A DNA stretch of 64,000 bases, taken from positions 127,501-191,500 of the forward strand of contig CAXIUP010000185.1 in assembly GCA_964035015.1 (NCBI GenBank), read 5' to 3'. Source of the DNA: Corallium rubrum (taxonomy: Eukaryota > Cnidaria > Anthozoa > Scleralcyonacea > Coralliidae). The notes below the pieces were generated by a model, which saw only the letters and a list, made by a program, of their open reading frames with translations, had not been told where the DNA came from and made no database searches. The stretch's first letter is position 1; the number at the start of each line of letters is the position of its first letter. A program made the translations under genes and the position numbers. Below, piece by piece: positions 1-13,300 of the stretch.

Positions 1-3000
1 ACTTTCTTCTTGCATTCTCCTTTCCTCCATATCGTTTGTGAGCTGCCCTGTTCCGGTCTTATTCTTACAGTATCTCCTTGCTTTAGCTCTTGTAACGACT
101 TGGCACTTCTGTTGTAGTAGCGTGCTTGTTTCATTCTTTGGCTGGTCAGACGTTTCTTTACTTCTGTTGGATGTTTTGGTTTGAGTAGTTTTGCCGTCAT
201 GGGGAGTAGTGCTCTTGTTCTCCTTCCCATAAGTCTCTGAGCCGGTGATGAATCGAGACTTTCGGTCGGCGTATTCCTCCAATCAAGTAGGGCTAAATAT
301 GCATCTCGATTATCTGCTTGAGCTTTCTTTAGGATTCTCTTGGCTGTTTTCACTGAATTTTCCACCTTTCCATTTGATTGTGCATAATGTGGAGAAGACG
401 TGGTGTGTTTGAATTCCCATTCCATGGCGAACTTCTGAAAGGCTGTAGATGAAAATTGGGGTCCGTTGTCGCTTCTGACCTCTTCGGGAATTCCATATCT
501 TGCAAACTGCGACTTCATACTGGTAATGATTGCTGAAGATGTCGTTTGTGACAGAACATTGAATTCGAAGAAATTTGAGTAGTCGTCGACCATTATGATG
601 TATTCTTTTCTTCCAAGTGTGAACAAGTCGACAGCAACTCTTGACCAGGGTCTGTCTGGAACGCTTTGTGGTATCAGCGGCTCTTTGGTTTGCTGTTTTC
701 GATAGGCGTTGCAGGTTTCACAAGCAGACACATGTTCTTTGATGGCAACATTCATACCTGGCCAGAAAAGAACTTCTCTTGCACGCCGAAGACAACCTTC
801 TGCTCCCACGTGACTGGCATGTATCTTTGTTAGCATCTGACTTCTCATGAATGTGGGTACAACTACTCTTTCACCTTTGAAGATGATTCCATCGTCTACG
901 GACAATTCATCACGAAAATTGTAGTAAGCTCTTATATCAGGTGAAACTTTACCTTTTCCGTCGGGCCATCCCATTTCAATGACCTTTCTTAGGTTCTGTA
1001 ACGTTGTATCACTTTGGGTCTTCTCCTGGAGTTCTTCCAGTCTTTGAGGGCTGATTGACAGATGTCGTATAAACTCTTCTTCCTGTTCCCCTTCAACTGC
1101 ATCTGGTGGCGACTTCAGATAAGCACGGCTCAGGGTGTCTGCGATGTACATTGTGGGTCCAGGTTTGTATATCACTGTCAGATTATATTTCTGGAGTTGC
1201 ATCATCATTCGCTGAAGACGTTTCGGAGCTGCTAAGAGTGGTTTCTTCAGGATCATCTCGAGAGGCTTGTGATCCGACTCAACCGTGATGTCACGACCAA
1301 AGACGTACTGATCAAACTTGTTGCACGCATGTACAATAGCCAGTAGCTCTTTCTCTATTTGTGCATAGTTCCTTTCCGTTATCGTAAGAGCTCTCGGTGT
1401 GAATGCCACAGGTTGGCCTTCTTGTAGCAGTGCGGCTCCGATCCCTGACTGTGATGCATCGCACTGAAGCGTCACTTCTTTAGTAACGTCATAGTACCTT
1501 AAGACTGGGTGTCTTGTAATCTGACGCTGTACTTCTTCAAAGGCTTTTTGATGATGTTCCTCCCAATGCCACTCGACATCCTTTTCTTCTAGGCGACGGA
1601 GAGGTTCGGTGATTGTTGAAAGATGTGGTAGAAACTTTGAAAGGTAGTTCACCATTCCAAGGAATCTCTTGACTGCTGGCACATCTTGAGGTTTTGGCAT
1701 CTTTTGGATAGCCTCAACTTTTTGTGGGTCAGGTTTAAGTCCATCAGACGTGAGCAAATGGCCAATGTAAGAGACTTCAGTTAGCCTTAGCTTAACTTTT
1801 TCTTTGTTTAACTTTAGATTCTTCTCCCGGGCTCTTTGAAGGGCATTTCTAAGATTTTGGTCATGATCTTTAGTAGCTGATTCCAGGTCTTCCCCTTCTC
1901 CAAAAATGAGGAGGTCATCTGCTATGATTGCTGTTCCTTTCAAGTTTTCAAACGTCTGGTTCATCCTTTTCTGGAATTCTTCGGGTGCTGAACAGATACC
2001 AAACGGCATTCGCAGCCAGCGAAAGCGACCATAGGGGGTGTTAAAGGTTGTGAGTTTGCTGGATTCCTCGTCTAGAGCTACTTGCCAAAATCCACTCTTT
2101 GCATCAAGGACAGAGAACACTTTGGCATTGCTGAGATTGGTAGCAACCTGTTCGATAGTTGGCATGGGATAATGTGGCCTCTTTATCGCTTTATTTAGGT
2201 CTTTAGGATCAATGCAGATTCTCAATTTGTTTGGTTTGACCACTGTGACCATACTCGATACCCAGTCTGTAGGCTCACTAACTGGGGTCAGGATCTTTTC
2301 TTCAACCATACGCTCGAGCTCTTTTTTCAAAGGGTCCTTCAAAGTGACTGGGACTCGGCGTGGTGGGTGTATTACAGGCTTTATGGTTGGATCAATTTCT
2401 ATGTGGTAGTCTCCCTCTAAACATCCCAATCCTTCAAAAACATCTGCATACTCTTGCAAGATGTCAGTATACGTAGTGGTGCTGTCACAGGTGGGTGGTT
2501 GGGGTGTAGGTATTTGGGTGGTTGGGTCACATTGTGTTACAGTATGAACATTGTTATCTGGACTATCATTTACCAAGACTTTGAGGAAATGTAACCTTTG
2601 GCATGCTTCAGCACTTAGGAGTGGTTTCACATCACCGTCCACCACTTGAAATTCCAGTACATGTTGTGCATCGTCCCTTGTACATTTCAACTTGCACTTT
2701 CCCACAGGATACATGACATCTCTATTATACATGGTCAGTTTTGCCTTGCTCTTTGTCAAATATAGTTCATCTGGGTTTCCCATAGCTCGACTGTAATCTT
2801 TCAGTGGAAGCAAATTACATGTAGCTCCACAGTCTAGTTGGAACTTGACTTTGGCCCTGTTGTTTACTGTCATTGTTGCAAACAATTGTTTTGGGACATT
2901 TCTATTATGGCATTTCTTCTTCAAATTCAATGCCCCGATGTGATATGTAACTACTTTAACTGTATACTCATCTTCTGATGTGTCATCATCTTCTTCGACC

Positions 3001-3915
3001 AGGTTAACTCGTGGTTTTCTGAAATTCTTAGTCATGCACTTGGCTGCAAAGTGGTTGTACTTGCCACACTTTTGACATTTGGCTCGATAGGCTGGGCACC
3101 GGAGTTTATCTCTTGGATGTTGTTTGCCACAGAATTTGCAATTTATTATTGGAAGTTTGTTGTGTGGTCTTTCACTTTGATAAGTTTGATTCTTGTCTTG
3201 TTGTGTTGGTTTTGTCACATATTGTATTGACTCGCTTGTTACCATCTTTTGGTCTTCTTTTATTTGTTTTAATTGTGCTTGAGTAAGTTCGGCTGATCGC
3301 ACCTTTTCAGTTGCTGACTGTAGGGTTAGTTCTGAATCTCTCAGTAATCTAGCTCTGACGGAGCTGTCTAGGACACCAAATACTACACGATCTCGGATTA
3401 ACGATTCTTTGAGGGCCCCAAACTCACAAGTGTCTGCCAAAGTTTTCAACACAGTAACATAATGATCGATAGACTCACCGTTCTCTTGGTTTCTTGAGAA
3501 GAACATATATCGTTCGTATATTGTGTTTTTTCGTGGGTTGCAGAATCACTCGAACTTTTCTAAGACTTTTTCAATCTTCAGGTTGTCCCCTTCTTCGTCC
3601 CAAATAAACGTATTATAAACGTCAACTGCTTCCTCGCCGATGACAGTTAAAAACGTCGCGACCCGTGTGGCTTGACTTTTCTCTACTATTCCCGTCGCTA
3701 CCTCGTAGTTGGACCATTTCTGCTTAAATTTCTTCCATTTTTGGGACGTATTTCCATCCAAAATTTTCAAGGGATCAGGTGGAGGAAGGCCAAATGAACT
3801 CGCCATTTATATACAACAACAATCGTGTTCTATACTTTAGCTTACTTTAGAACTTTATACCGTTTCATACCTCTTTAACAGCTCGGTTATAAATCTTTTA
3901 CAATGAAAACATCTG

Positions 3916-3930
3916 CCACTCCTGACACCA
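3916..3930 (-). other. Primer-binding site, tRNA-Leu type
   Basis: On the minus strand the 15 bases next to the LTR read TGGTGTCAGGAGTGG. This is complementary to the 3' end of tRNA-Leu including CCA (…CCACTCCTGACACCA), so the element probably primes minus-strand synthesis from tRNA-Leu. Confidence 0.75.
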
Positions 3931-4077
3931 TGTAACGATGTTTCTTTATTGTATTAATAACATATATAAATCAAACTAAACGAGTTGTCTTTAACTCCCA
4001 ACGTCCTTACATGTGCTTTTGGATCCCGTCTTCCGGGGACTCTTGTCCCGGAAGCCGGTACACTATATATCGTTACA
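3931..4077 (-). repeat. LTR (5') of the Ty3/Gypsy element
   Basis: This 147-bp unit starts TGTAACGATG and ends ATCGTTACA, the TG...CA termini of an LTR. It directly abuts the primer-binding site at its lower-coordinate end. Such short LTRs are common in animal Ty3/Gypsy lineages. The partner LTR is outside the window. Confidence 0.85.
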
Positions 4078-4104
4078 TGCAGTTGTAATTATTACTATAG
4101 ACAA

Positions 4105-4195
4105 TGTCATTATTGCTTTTGATTATGTCATTATTGCTTTTGATTATGTAATTATTGCATTTGATTATGTAATTATTGCTTTTGATTATGTTTAT
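4105..4195. repeat. 21-bp tandem repeat, about 4 copies
   Basis: A unit close to ATTATTGCTTTTGATTATGT is repeated about four times with few changes. It lies between the Gypsy LTR and HECT gene A. The rest of 4078-4365 is AT-rich and holds several CACACCCAAT-like words but no gene that I can see; it is probably the promoter side of gene A. Confidence 0.75.
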
Positions 4196-4365
4196 TTGCA
4201 CACCCAATAAACACACCTGCACAGTACTTGCACATCCAATGAACACAATTATTGCACACCCAATGATGTGCACACCCAATGTTGTACTTGACACTCCTGC
4301 GCGTAGTTTTAAGATAACTAACCGCTGACCGCACGACGCTGGTCTCGGTTAAGCACAAAACAAAT

Positions 4366-7300
4366 ATGGCGGAATCCGATGGTAATCTAAATCAAGAGGA
4401 GGGAAGCCGCTTTAGCCGAGCTCTTACCCTAATAAATGAGGCTGTTACGATGTTAAAAAGCAAGCGAATCTTCTCATCAATCAAGCGAAAGTACTTCGAG
4501 TGGTGTGACAAAACCGACAAGACCAACTGAATTGTTGCGGTTGTTTCCCTTCATGCGACCCACAAGAAACCCGTCAACCAGCCAAAGTACGTTGAAACCT
4601 TGGTCGCGAAATACACCTTATCAGCGATTTAAGCCTAAGGATTCGTGGACACATAATTTTATTTGTTTGGCTGGAAAAAACGAAGAATTTGTTCTGTCGA
4701 GAGAAGAAAAACGAATTTTGAAAGAGGCTGGGCTTGGGGAAAAGAAGATTGTTTTCAGTGATAAGAATGGTTCGTTTCAACATTTAAAAACTACGTTAGA
4801 AAGCCAGTTTCCCAAAGTAAAAGATTTAGATGGTGCATTTGAAATCTTAACATCAAGTGGAGCAAGAAGAAGCTTAGAGGTGATCCCAATGCCTCCCTTG
4901 GGATACACTGTGCCTTCCTTGAAAGATTCCCTGGGTCAGGCGATTGCTTACATTCGGCCTGTCCAAAAGAGCCTGGAAATAACTCCTATATCCAAGGTAG
5001 AAAATTAATTTACTTTCACATTTAAATTATTTTCACATTTAAATTATTTGGGTTACACTTCTGTCAATCATGTGTTAATTTCCTGAAAAGCACTACAGAA
5101 CATGTTAGCATGTTAATGTACCAAGTGTATTTCAGAGTGTCCAGAGAATTAGCAAATTGCAAGCATACAGTACATGGAAACAAGAGGAAATTGATTCAGG
5201 AATCAATGTATATTATATATTAATATATTGGGTCATTCCAGAAAAGATCCATACCCCCCCCCCCCCGAGGAAATGTCAAACAGGGTCCCCCCCTCTTAGG
5301 ATATCCAGAGACAAGTTAACCCCCCCCCTCCCAGGACAGCGAAAGCTAAAATTACACCCTCCCCCCTCGGACATCATTTTTTTGTCAGCGGTTTTTTGAA
5401 AAAGTTGCACAGTTTTCAGTCCTGTGAATACAGCCACCTCACATTGGGCAATCGTGGCAAAACGGACCTGTGAGTCGAGAGTAAACAATCCTTCCATACA
5501 GATGACATAGAGTTCGTCCTGAGTAGAAAGGTCCAGACACTCACACCAAAATCAATGTCAATGCTCAGTTTCTGTCTCAAATTCCAAAGCGAAAGCTTAG
5601 TTATTGCCAAACAAAGGAAAATGGACAGCTGTTCTTCTCACTACGAGTTCGATTTGCGATAAATTGCAAGATTTCCTATCGAAATTGAATGATTTTCCAG
5701 TCATCAAGTGGGACTTCCTGTCCAGACAGTTGAATATTATTCTCACAGTTGAGTGAAATTTGAAACATAGGTTGCTTAGGTTACAACTATTTAAAGATTC
5801 AACAGGAAGTCCCGCTTGATATTGATGGGAAAATGGCTAAATCTTATTAAAAGTTATGTTTACTTACATGTATCTGTTTAATATTTTGATATTTCTGAGT
5901 GATATCAGCATTGAACGGTTTGGACGAAGTTTATTTCCAACTACTCCCCCCGCTTGGACATCTATGGTGGCCTATCGTTATCATTCACATTTTTATAATG
6001 TTCTAAACAAATGTCAAATTAAATCAAAATTAAATTGTAAATGCACTTTTAATTTGCAAATTAAATTAAAAAATTAAAACTTTATGAATACAAAAGAGAA
6101 ATTAATTTATTTCTAATTGAAAATAAAATTGAAATTAAATTCAAAATAAAAATGTAAGTATATTTAAAATAAAAGAAAATTTAAAGTAAAATGAATTTTC
6201 AAATGAATTTTCAAATTGAATGCAAATAAAAAATTTTATCGGCCTAGCGCTATCACAGTATCCCATCATGCAAAGGCACTGTGAGCCCGCTGTCTACTTG
6301 AATTCCTTGGAACAACATGGCGGCTGGCTATTTGAGAAATGATGCTTGGCAAAATGATTGTTTGCTACAGGAACAGATGGAATATTTTGTAAGGCAGGGA
6401 ATTCATCGGAAAGAAATGTTAGATTTTCTCCAACGGGACTTTCCTCAATATGCATGGAGCATGCCCACCCTTGATAGACGCCTTCGACATTTCAATATAA
6501 GCTACGTTGACACCCATGTATCTGTCGATCAGGTACGAGAAGCTGTCTCAAAAGAACTCTGTGGTCCTGGCAAACTTTTAGGGTACCGGGCGATGCACAA
6601 GAAAATTCGACAAGAACATGCGTTAAATGTGCCTAGAGATCTTGTTCATGCTGTAATGTACGACCTAGATCCGGATGGTCTCGAAGCTCGTGCTGTTGGG
6701 GCAAAGAAAAAGAAAGCCAAAGGTTGTTTCACAAGCAAAGGACCAAACTGGGTTCACTCGGTTGATGGACACGACAAGATGATGGGCTACCAAAATAGTA
6801 CTTTTCCTTTGGCTATTTATGGTTGCTTGGATACATGTAGTAGGAAATTGCTTTGGCTGCGTATTTGGACCAGTAACTCCGACCCTAAACTTATTGGACG
6901 CTGGTATCTAGAATACTTGTATGAAACTAGAATCATGGCTTCATATCTTAGGATGGATAAAGGTACGGAAACTGGAGTAATGGCTACCATGCATGCCTTT
7001 TTGCGGAATATGGAGATACCACAGATGCGAGTGATACTGTTCTCTATGGTCCATCTACATCTAATCGGGTCAGTATAATTACAAATTAATTGGTGAAGGC
7101 TTGATTACTAAAAAATAATATGTGTTACTAAGCGTAAGTCTTTAATCTGGCATATCATGTAGATTGAGAGGTGGTGGAAAGAATTACATGAGAGGATGGA
7201 GAAATACTTCAAAGCACAACTTTCTCAGCTGAAAGGCGATCATCATTATGATCCCCATAATGAGACAGATAGGTCAGTTGTTACAGTTCTCAAAGTTGAA

Positions 7301-10300
7301 GCCTCAGGCTCTTCAGCATAAGCAAACCAGGGGTCCTGTGGCACAGGGTTGTCTTCAATGTTGAATAAAATTCAAGTAAAATAATGAAAATTTAAATTAA
7401 ATAAATTTATAAATATAACATTAAGGGTAACAAGCATTTGTTATCCAGTGCTATATTTCCCTTTAATTTTGCATGATTTAATTTCATGGATGTACAGTGA
7501 ATTTCAGTTGGGAGAAAATGTTGTTTTGCCAACTCATAAAAGTGTTTTAGGGGTTGTTGTGGTTATACTTTAAATAGGTGGAGAATTGACTTACATGGGC
7601 ATGTGAGAAAAGTAAAATAGATATTGGAAAAGGAGATGTATAATAATCTTATGTATCATGTGCATTTCAACAACATGTATATTCAAACATTTTTGTACTT
7701 TTAAGGATGATACTAGCATTTATTCTAATCCCAGTGCTGCAGAAAGAGTTGGATTCTTTCAAAGACACCATTTGGAACTCTCATAGAATCCGTCAGCAGA
7801 AGGATACGGAATTGCCAAATGGTGTCCCTAATCATATTTATGCATTCCCAGAGGAATATGGGTTAGAGGATTGTGGTATGTTAAGCATTTTTGAGTCCAG
7901 TGATTGTGTTTTTGTACTCCTACTGCATATTGGGTGATGTTCTCTACTTTTCTGAGCTATGTACACATTGATCAAGCAGAAAAGTGCTTGGCTGCAGTAT
8001 AAATGGAACCCATAACCTTGGTTTCCTACAGTAGATCCAGTGCTCTAACCACTGATATACAAGCTCTAGTCAGTTTGGTTTCTACTGCAGTCGAGTTGTT
8101 TTCTGGAGTGTGCATAGCTTGGAGAGAATCATCCAACATAGGATGTTGCTCAATGTGGACATGACTCTGAGAGCATCAATCAATATATTAGAATCCATTC
8201 CAGATGTTGACAGTTTACTCATTATTGGCTTACTGCCTGAAGTTTTGTGATGCATGTGTATAGGTTGTTCACATAATTTTTTTCCTGATCAGTAGGGATT
8301 TCTCTTTGATCAGTAGGGATTTCTCTTATTCAGATTGATTCGGCTTGAGGATCTAAAGCAAATCCATAGATATAAAGGAGTCAATTTGATCTGATTTAAA
8401 AATTCAAATGATTATGATGATGTTGGTGTGTTATGTTTAATGCAAGTGTTGATCATGGTGAAATGATCAGATTCCATTGTATATCTTAAGATGCTTTACT
8501 TTAATTTTTTATTATTTATCTAGGTTGGCCAGTTACTGAAGATGAGCTTGAAAAAGTGGCACATCAGTCTGGTGTTCTAGAATATGGTGATGATTTCCTG
8601 GAGCAACCTGTAAGGGAAGAATGTAAACGATGGGTGCCAAATGTTAATGATGTTACTTCTGAAGATTGGACTGATGCCTATTTATATGTTAGAGAGAACT
8701 TTTCCCTGTGATTCTAAACACAGCATATATATGTAAGAGATAAAGCCCGAGAACGAGGGCTGTATGCTATATACAGCCCCGAGGACGCGAAGTGTCTTTG
8801 CGTCCGTCCTCACATCCGAGGGCTGTATATCGCATACAGCCCGACGTTCAAGGGATTTATCTGACTTAATTTATTATTGAGGAGGTTTTCCAACAAAGTT
8901 TTGTCTTTTTTTCTACCTTGGACAAAGATTTTCCTAGTTTTTTTCTTCATTTCTTATCTAATTAGTATTCAAGTGCTGTATGATATATACAGCCTGCGGT
9001 ACATCAAAGAAAACCGACTCAATAATAAATTAAATATATATATATATATATAATATATATATATTTATTTATACAGTATTCATAATATTTATATACAAGT
9101 TTCAATATCTCCAGAACCATTGTAAATATTTCGTTAATATGCCTTTGTCATTTTTAATTGCATACCAGTAATGCTTCAATGCAAACAACTAAGCCTATGA
9201 AGATAAAAGGACATGAAAGTATGCAGGCTGAATATTTCTGAGTAGTTTTGTTGCAATGCAGTTATTATCTTTTAATGAACCAGGTTAAAACAATATTTCC
9301 AATCCAGTATTTCCAACGATTCTAGAATAAACAATCTAGCAGATGGGGCTAGACAGTGAAATTTAAGTGCATGTAGGCAATTGTCGATTTTAGTGATTTT
9401 CATTTTGTTAGAATAACCAGTTTTATTAGTTATAGCTATATACAAACTTTTACAGGTATATAAACTTTTAAACAACATTTTATTGCAACAAAAATATATA
9501 ATATTGTCTGGGATATGCAAGGGTGTGGGTTGAAAAGGGAGGATGCACAGGAGAAGGAGAAGTGGAGGAAACTGCTGTGGGGAGCTGCCAGCCAACCTCT
9601 GTAAGCGAGGAAAACAACTATAAAACAAATGTTTTTTTGTTGACTGGTAAGGTCATGCACATGTGTAAAATGGTAAAATAATAGGTAAAATAATAGATTA
9701 CTAGAGTACAATCACAAATCGTAAATCGCAAAAAAAGTTCTCTTCATACAAAAGCTTTATGTTTCACCTTTATATCAATCCATAATCAAAGCTATTTCCC
9801 CTACAAAGTGCTATTAATATCAACTCAACGAAAGTGAACAAGTCAGTCAATAAAGGATAAAATGAAGGTACAAGTTTCCAAATGCATAATAATTGCAAAA
9901 CAACATCATGACTGCTGCAACTGTGATAAACCTAACAGATTGCAGTAGTCATTGCAGACATGAGAAGATGAAAAATTGGTGATCGCATTAGTGGATAAGT
10001 TTCCAGTGCAAAATAGAAATTCACCATCTGAAAAGGACTCTTTTGTTGCAACTTCAGGATCAAAGAGGTAATAGTCACAACCTTGTATGTCTAAAACCAT
10101 CAGTTCCTTATCTGATCGCACAAAGGAATAATGAACAAAGCACTCTGCCTTCTTACACACCTCACTTTCTTCGTCTCCACAAACATCTCCAGTATTGTTA
10201 ATATGTTTGTTAAAGGTGCCAGGAATGAACTCTTCAACAGTGACACATTCATCTGCACACAGCTTTCCAAAGAATATTTTATTGTATTTCAACACTGGAC

Positions 10301-13300
10301 CAAATTCCTCTAGAACATTGGTTTTCTCCAATTCTTGCTGCAGTCGTGCAGAAAAATTTCTTGCGAGGCAGTGCATTTGGACTACTTTTTTCGTATGCTG
10401 CTCGACAGTTTGACCCAAACTCTCGATATCGGATACAGTTTTGGGCAAGTATTTCTTAACGATCCATGTGGTGCCTTTAAATTCTTTTGTTTGGCTAGTT
10501 GCTTTGAATGCCTGTCGGAATCCCCCTGTGCCAATTGGATCCTTGCTTACAACAAAGTCAACTTTGTCAGGAGTCGGGGCCCAAGCCAAGTTTTCGAAAT
10601 CGAACTGATACACAAGTATTTCGGTTACTGATGGCGACTTTATTTCTTTTCCAAGCTTCAACATTTCGACGGCGGACATACTTCGTGGAATGAATTTGCT
10701 TGCAGCAGCCTTTCCTCTCACCGGACTTGACTTGGTGGGCACTGATTCTACGTCTACGATGTGGATTTTTCTTTTCTTTCCACTGGCCTTACGATACATG
10801 TCAGCTGACTCGGACGATGCAGTTCCTTCGGCTTCCACTTTCAACTTTTTGGCTTCGCCCTCGATAAACCGTACGTAAATTACATTTAGATTTGGAACTT
10901 GTTTAATAGATGAACAAGATGGGCCTTGTTCTCCGGCTAATATATCGCAAACAGTGCCTTCACAAACAACGAAGTGATTCAAGCACGCACGTTGTATATT
11001 TGGTACCGTCACTTCCTCATACTCGAACGGGACAAACTCTCTCGCACCAATTCTTGTGTATTTTTGGGCCTTACCAGAAACATCAGCGCTCAATCGTTGA
11101 ACAGTAATAGATTCTTCTTCTAAAATTCTAGTACCTGGTGTACTCTTCTTCCCTGCTCGTTTTGCTGTCATTTGTTTTTTAAAGTTTTTCCACGCTGCTT
11201 GATCCGCCATTTTAGCATTCGATGCGTCGAAGACACGGCGTGGACAACACGAATTACACGAGTCAACACGCGCGACATAGCCGTTAACGCAATGCATGTT
11301 GGGATACTGTGATAGCGCTAGGCCGATAAAATTTTTTATTTGCATTCAATTTGAAAATTCATTTGAAAATTCATTTTACTTTAAATTTTCTTTTATTTTA
11401 AATATACTTACATTTTTATTTTGAATTTAATTTCAATTTTATTTTCAATTAGAAATAAATTAATTTCTCTTTTGTATTCATAAAGTTTTAATTTTTTAAT
11501 TTAATTTGCAAATTAAAAGTGCATTTACAATTTAATTTTGATTTAATTTGACATTTGTTTAGAACATTATAAAAATGTGAATGATAACGATAGGCCACCA
11601 TAGACATCTGAAGTAAATGTTCCCCTCCCCCCTCTGGACAGCAAAAATTTCTTCCAGGGGGGGTACGGATCTTTTCTGGAACGACCCATTATTGTTAAAG
11701 TGCCTATCTCATGGTTGGGGACTTTGAATATTTGTAATCTTTAGATTGTTCTGAGAAAAATTGTAATATATTTTGTCCGACGAAAATTTCATCTTCATGG
11801 GCTTTTTCGCTGTTAAAGGTTCCGGAAGTGATGTCAAAGCAGGGATTTAGAAATAGGGTTTAATATACGCATATTCCTGATTTGACGTCAAAATGACATC
11901 ACTTCCGGAACCTTTAACAGCGAAAAAGCCCATGAAGATGAAATTTCGTCTGACAAGATATATTACAATTTTTCTCAGAACAATCTAAAGATTACAAATA
12001 TTCAAAGTCCCCAACCATGAGATAGGCACTTTAACAGTTTATATCATAGCATTTAGTATTATTACCTTCCTTGCAGTTTATTCAAACCTAGACTGAAAGA
12101 AACTTTTTCTCTTGTAATAATTCGAAACTACTCTTAGGGGCTATACACATGAGCCAGGATTTTGGCTGAAATTCAATTTGGATTTGCAGGAAGATTGACA
12201 ACAAAATAAATACGCTTATTTTGATTCTTACGGTTATAATTTTTTTATTTTACAGTTTGGCTTATAAAAGTAGACAGTTTTTTTTAGCAGTTATTGTTTT
12301 AAATCTTCAACACATGGCACATCTTGCACTTTGACTTTTCAGCCCTGTTAACCACAGGGCCAGCACTGTTTATATGGAAAAATTTCATTCTGGCTAATCG
12401 GGCACCTTGCTTCACTTAAGTGAGATCCTGGATAACCTAGATTTTCATGTAAACTAAATCCATTTCGCTAAGGTAATTAGTACAGTATAAGTGAGGCCTT
12501 GGTCAAATGGGCTAGCTGGGCTCATATAAACAGCCCCTTATGCAGAGAAACTCCATTGTCTGTTACTCACTTACTCTCACACTGCTGTTTCACACCATGC
12601 TATGGCACTTACTGTATAATTACTATTTTACTAAATTTATAATCCACCAATCAACTTTCTCTATTAGTATCATGTGACAGTCCAATATTTAATGATCGAG
12701 GATAGCTACTGTACATATTAGCTTGCAATGTTTGGTTCTTTACACAAGCTGTGCATTTGCTGCAACATGTTTTGTGTTGATACAATCAAATACCTACAGT
12801 ATTTGGATTCATCTGAGCTTAGATGAATTCAGTAAGTTATAATTGTATTGCTTGTTTAATTTTCTTATGTTAACATGTTATTCACAACTGATGTCTTGTT
12901 TTTTTATCCAATATGTCAATAAAACAGCCAATCCATTCAGTTGATTTGAGTGCGGCCCCATCAGCGACATGCATTAAATGTGAGAAGAAAGTGGCCATAT
13001 CAATGTTGCGTAGTCATGAAGATGATTGCACTGGAGGACCAAATGTTAGTGTTGCAACTGAAAAGGTATACTGTATTTATAGATAACTCTTTCAAAGTGG
13101 ACACCTTTCTAAGGCAAACACCTCTCTAAAGCAGACACCAAATTTGGTCCTGAGGGTGTCTGCCTTAGAGAGTTCACTGTACTGGTCAATCAAAAGCACA
13201 ATGCAACATCCTTGTTCAAATGTTTCTTGTATGGGTGCTAAAGTTTCTTGAATAAAGTCTCTCAGAGAATGAGAGATATTTCTTGGAACTTCCAGGAGGG

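Larger units (their letters stand above)
1..4077 (-). mobile_element. Ty3/Gypsy LTR retrotransposon, right (5') part, runs off left edge
   Basis: Read on the minus strand, this is the 5' LTR, primer site, gag and most of pol of a Ty3/Gypsy element. Parts seen in order: gag start near 3.8 kb, two zinc knuckles near 3.05-3.15 kb (C-X2-C spacing), an aspartic protease with LDCGAT near 2.84 kb, reverse transcriptase with an IADDLLIF catalytic box near 1.9 kb, RNase H near 1.3-1.5 kb, an H2C2-type zinc region near 0.75 kb and the integrase core below it. The pol frame is open across almost the whole visible part, and I count about one break in total, so the copy looks nearly whole and young. It cannot be dated because the other LTR lies outside the window. 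Treated as a fossil copy. Confidence 0.93.
5963..11602. mobile_element. DNA transposon copy 1 (IS3EU-like), carrying an alpha-kinase gene
   Basis: This 5,640-bp element begins TATGGTGGCCTATCG and ends with its inverted copy. It is flanked by a 6-bp target duplication, GACATC, at 5957-5962 and 11603-11608. The TIRs are about 304 bp and read as identical. Inside are a plus-strand transposase (6317-8711) and a convergent minus-strand alpha-kinase (9906-11210). The span 8870-9900 between their 3' ends has only repeats. Integrase-core transposase, TAT ends and 6-bp duplication fit the IS3EU superfamily as I recall it (family knowledge, not checked). It sits in intron 1 of gene A. Identical TIRs imply recent insertion. 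Confidence 0.88.
5230..11687. repeat. MITE of the GGGTCATTCC family, split by transposon copy 1
   Basis: GGGTCATTCCAGAAAAGATC at 5230 is matched in inverted orientation by GATCTTTTCTGGAACGACCC ending at 11687. The two halves (5230-5962 and 11603-11687) flank transposon copy 1, so the transposon landed inside an older MITE. C-runs follow the left end and G-runs precede the right end, as in the copies at 59373 and 61155. No coding sequence is seen in 5010-5960. Confidence 0.7.

Noticed and set aside
11211-11345. Extra 45 N-terminal residues upstream of the alpha-kinase ATG at 11210
   Set aside because: They are encoded largely by the TIR and have no counterpart in the copy 2 kinase; the MADQAAW start aligns with copy 2.
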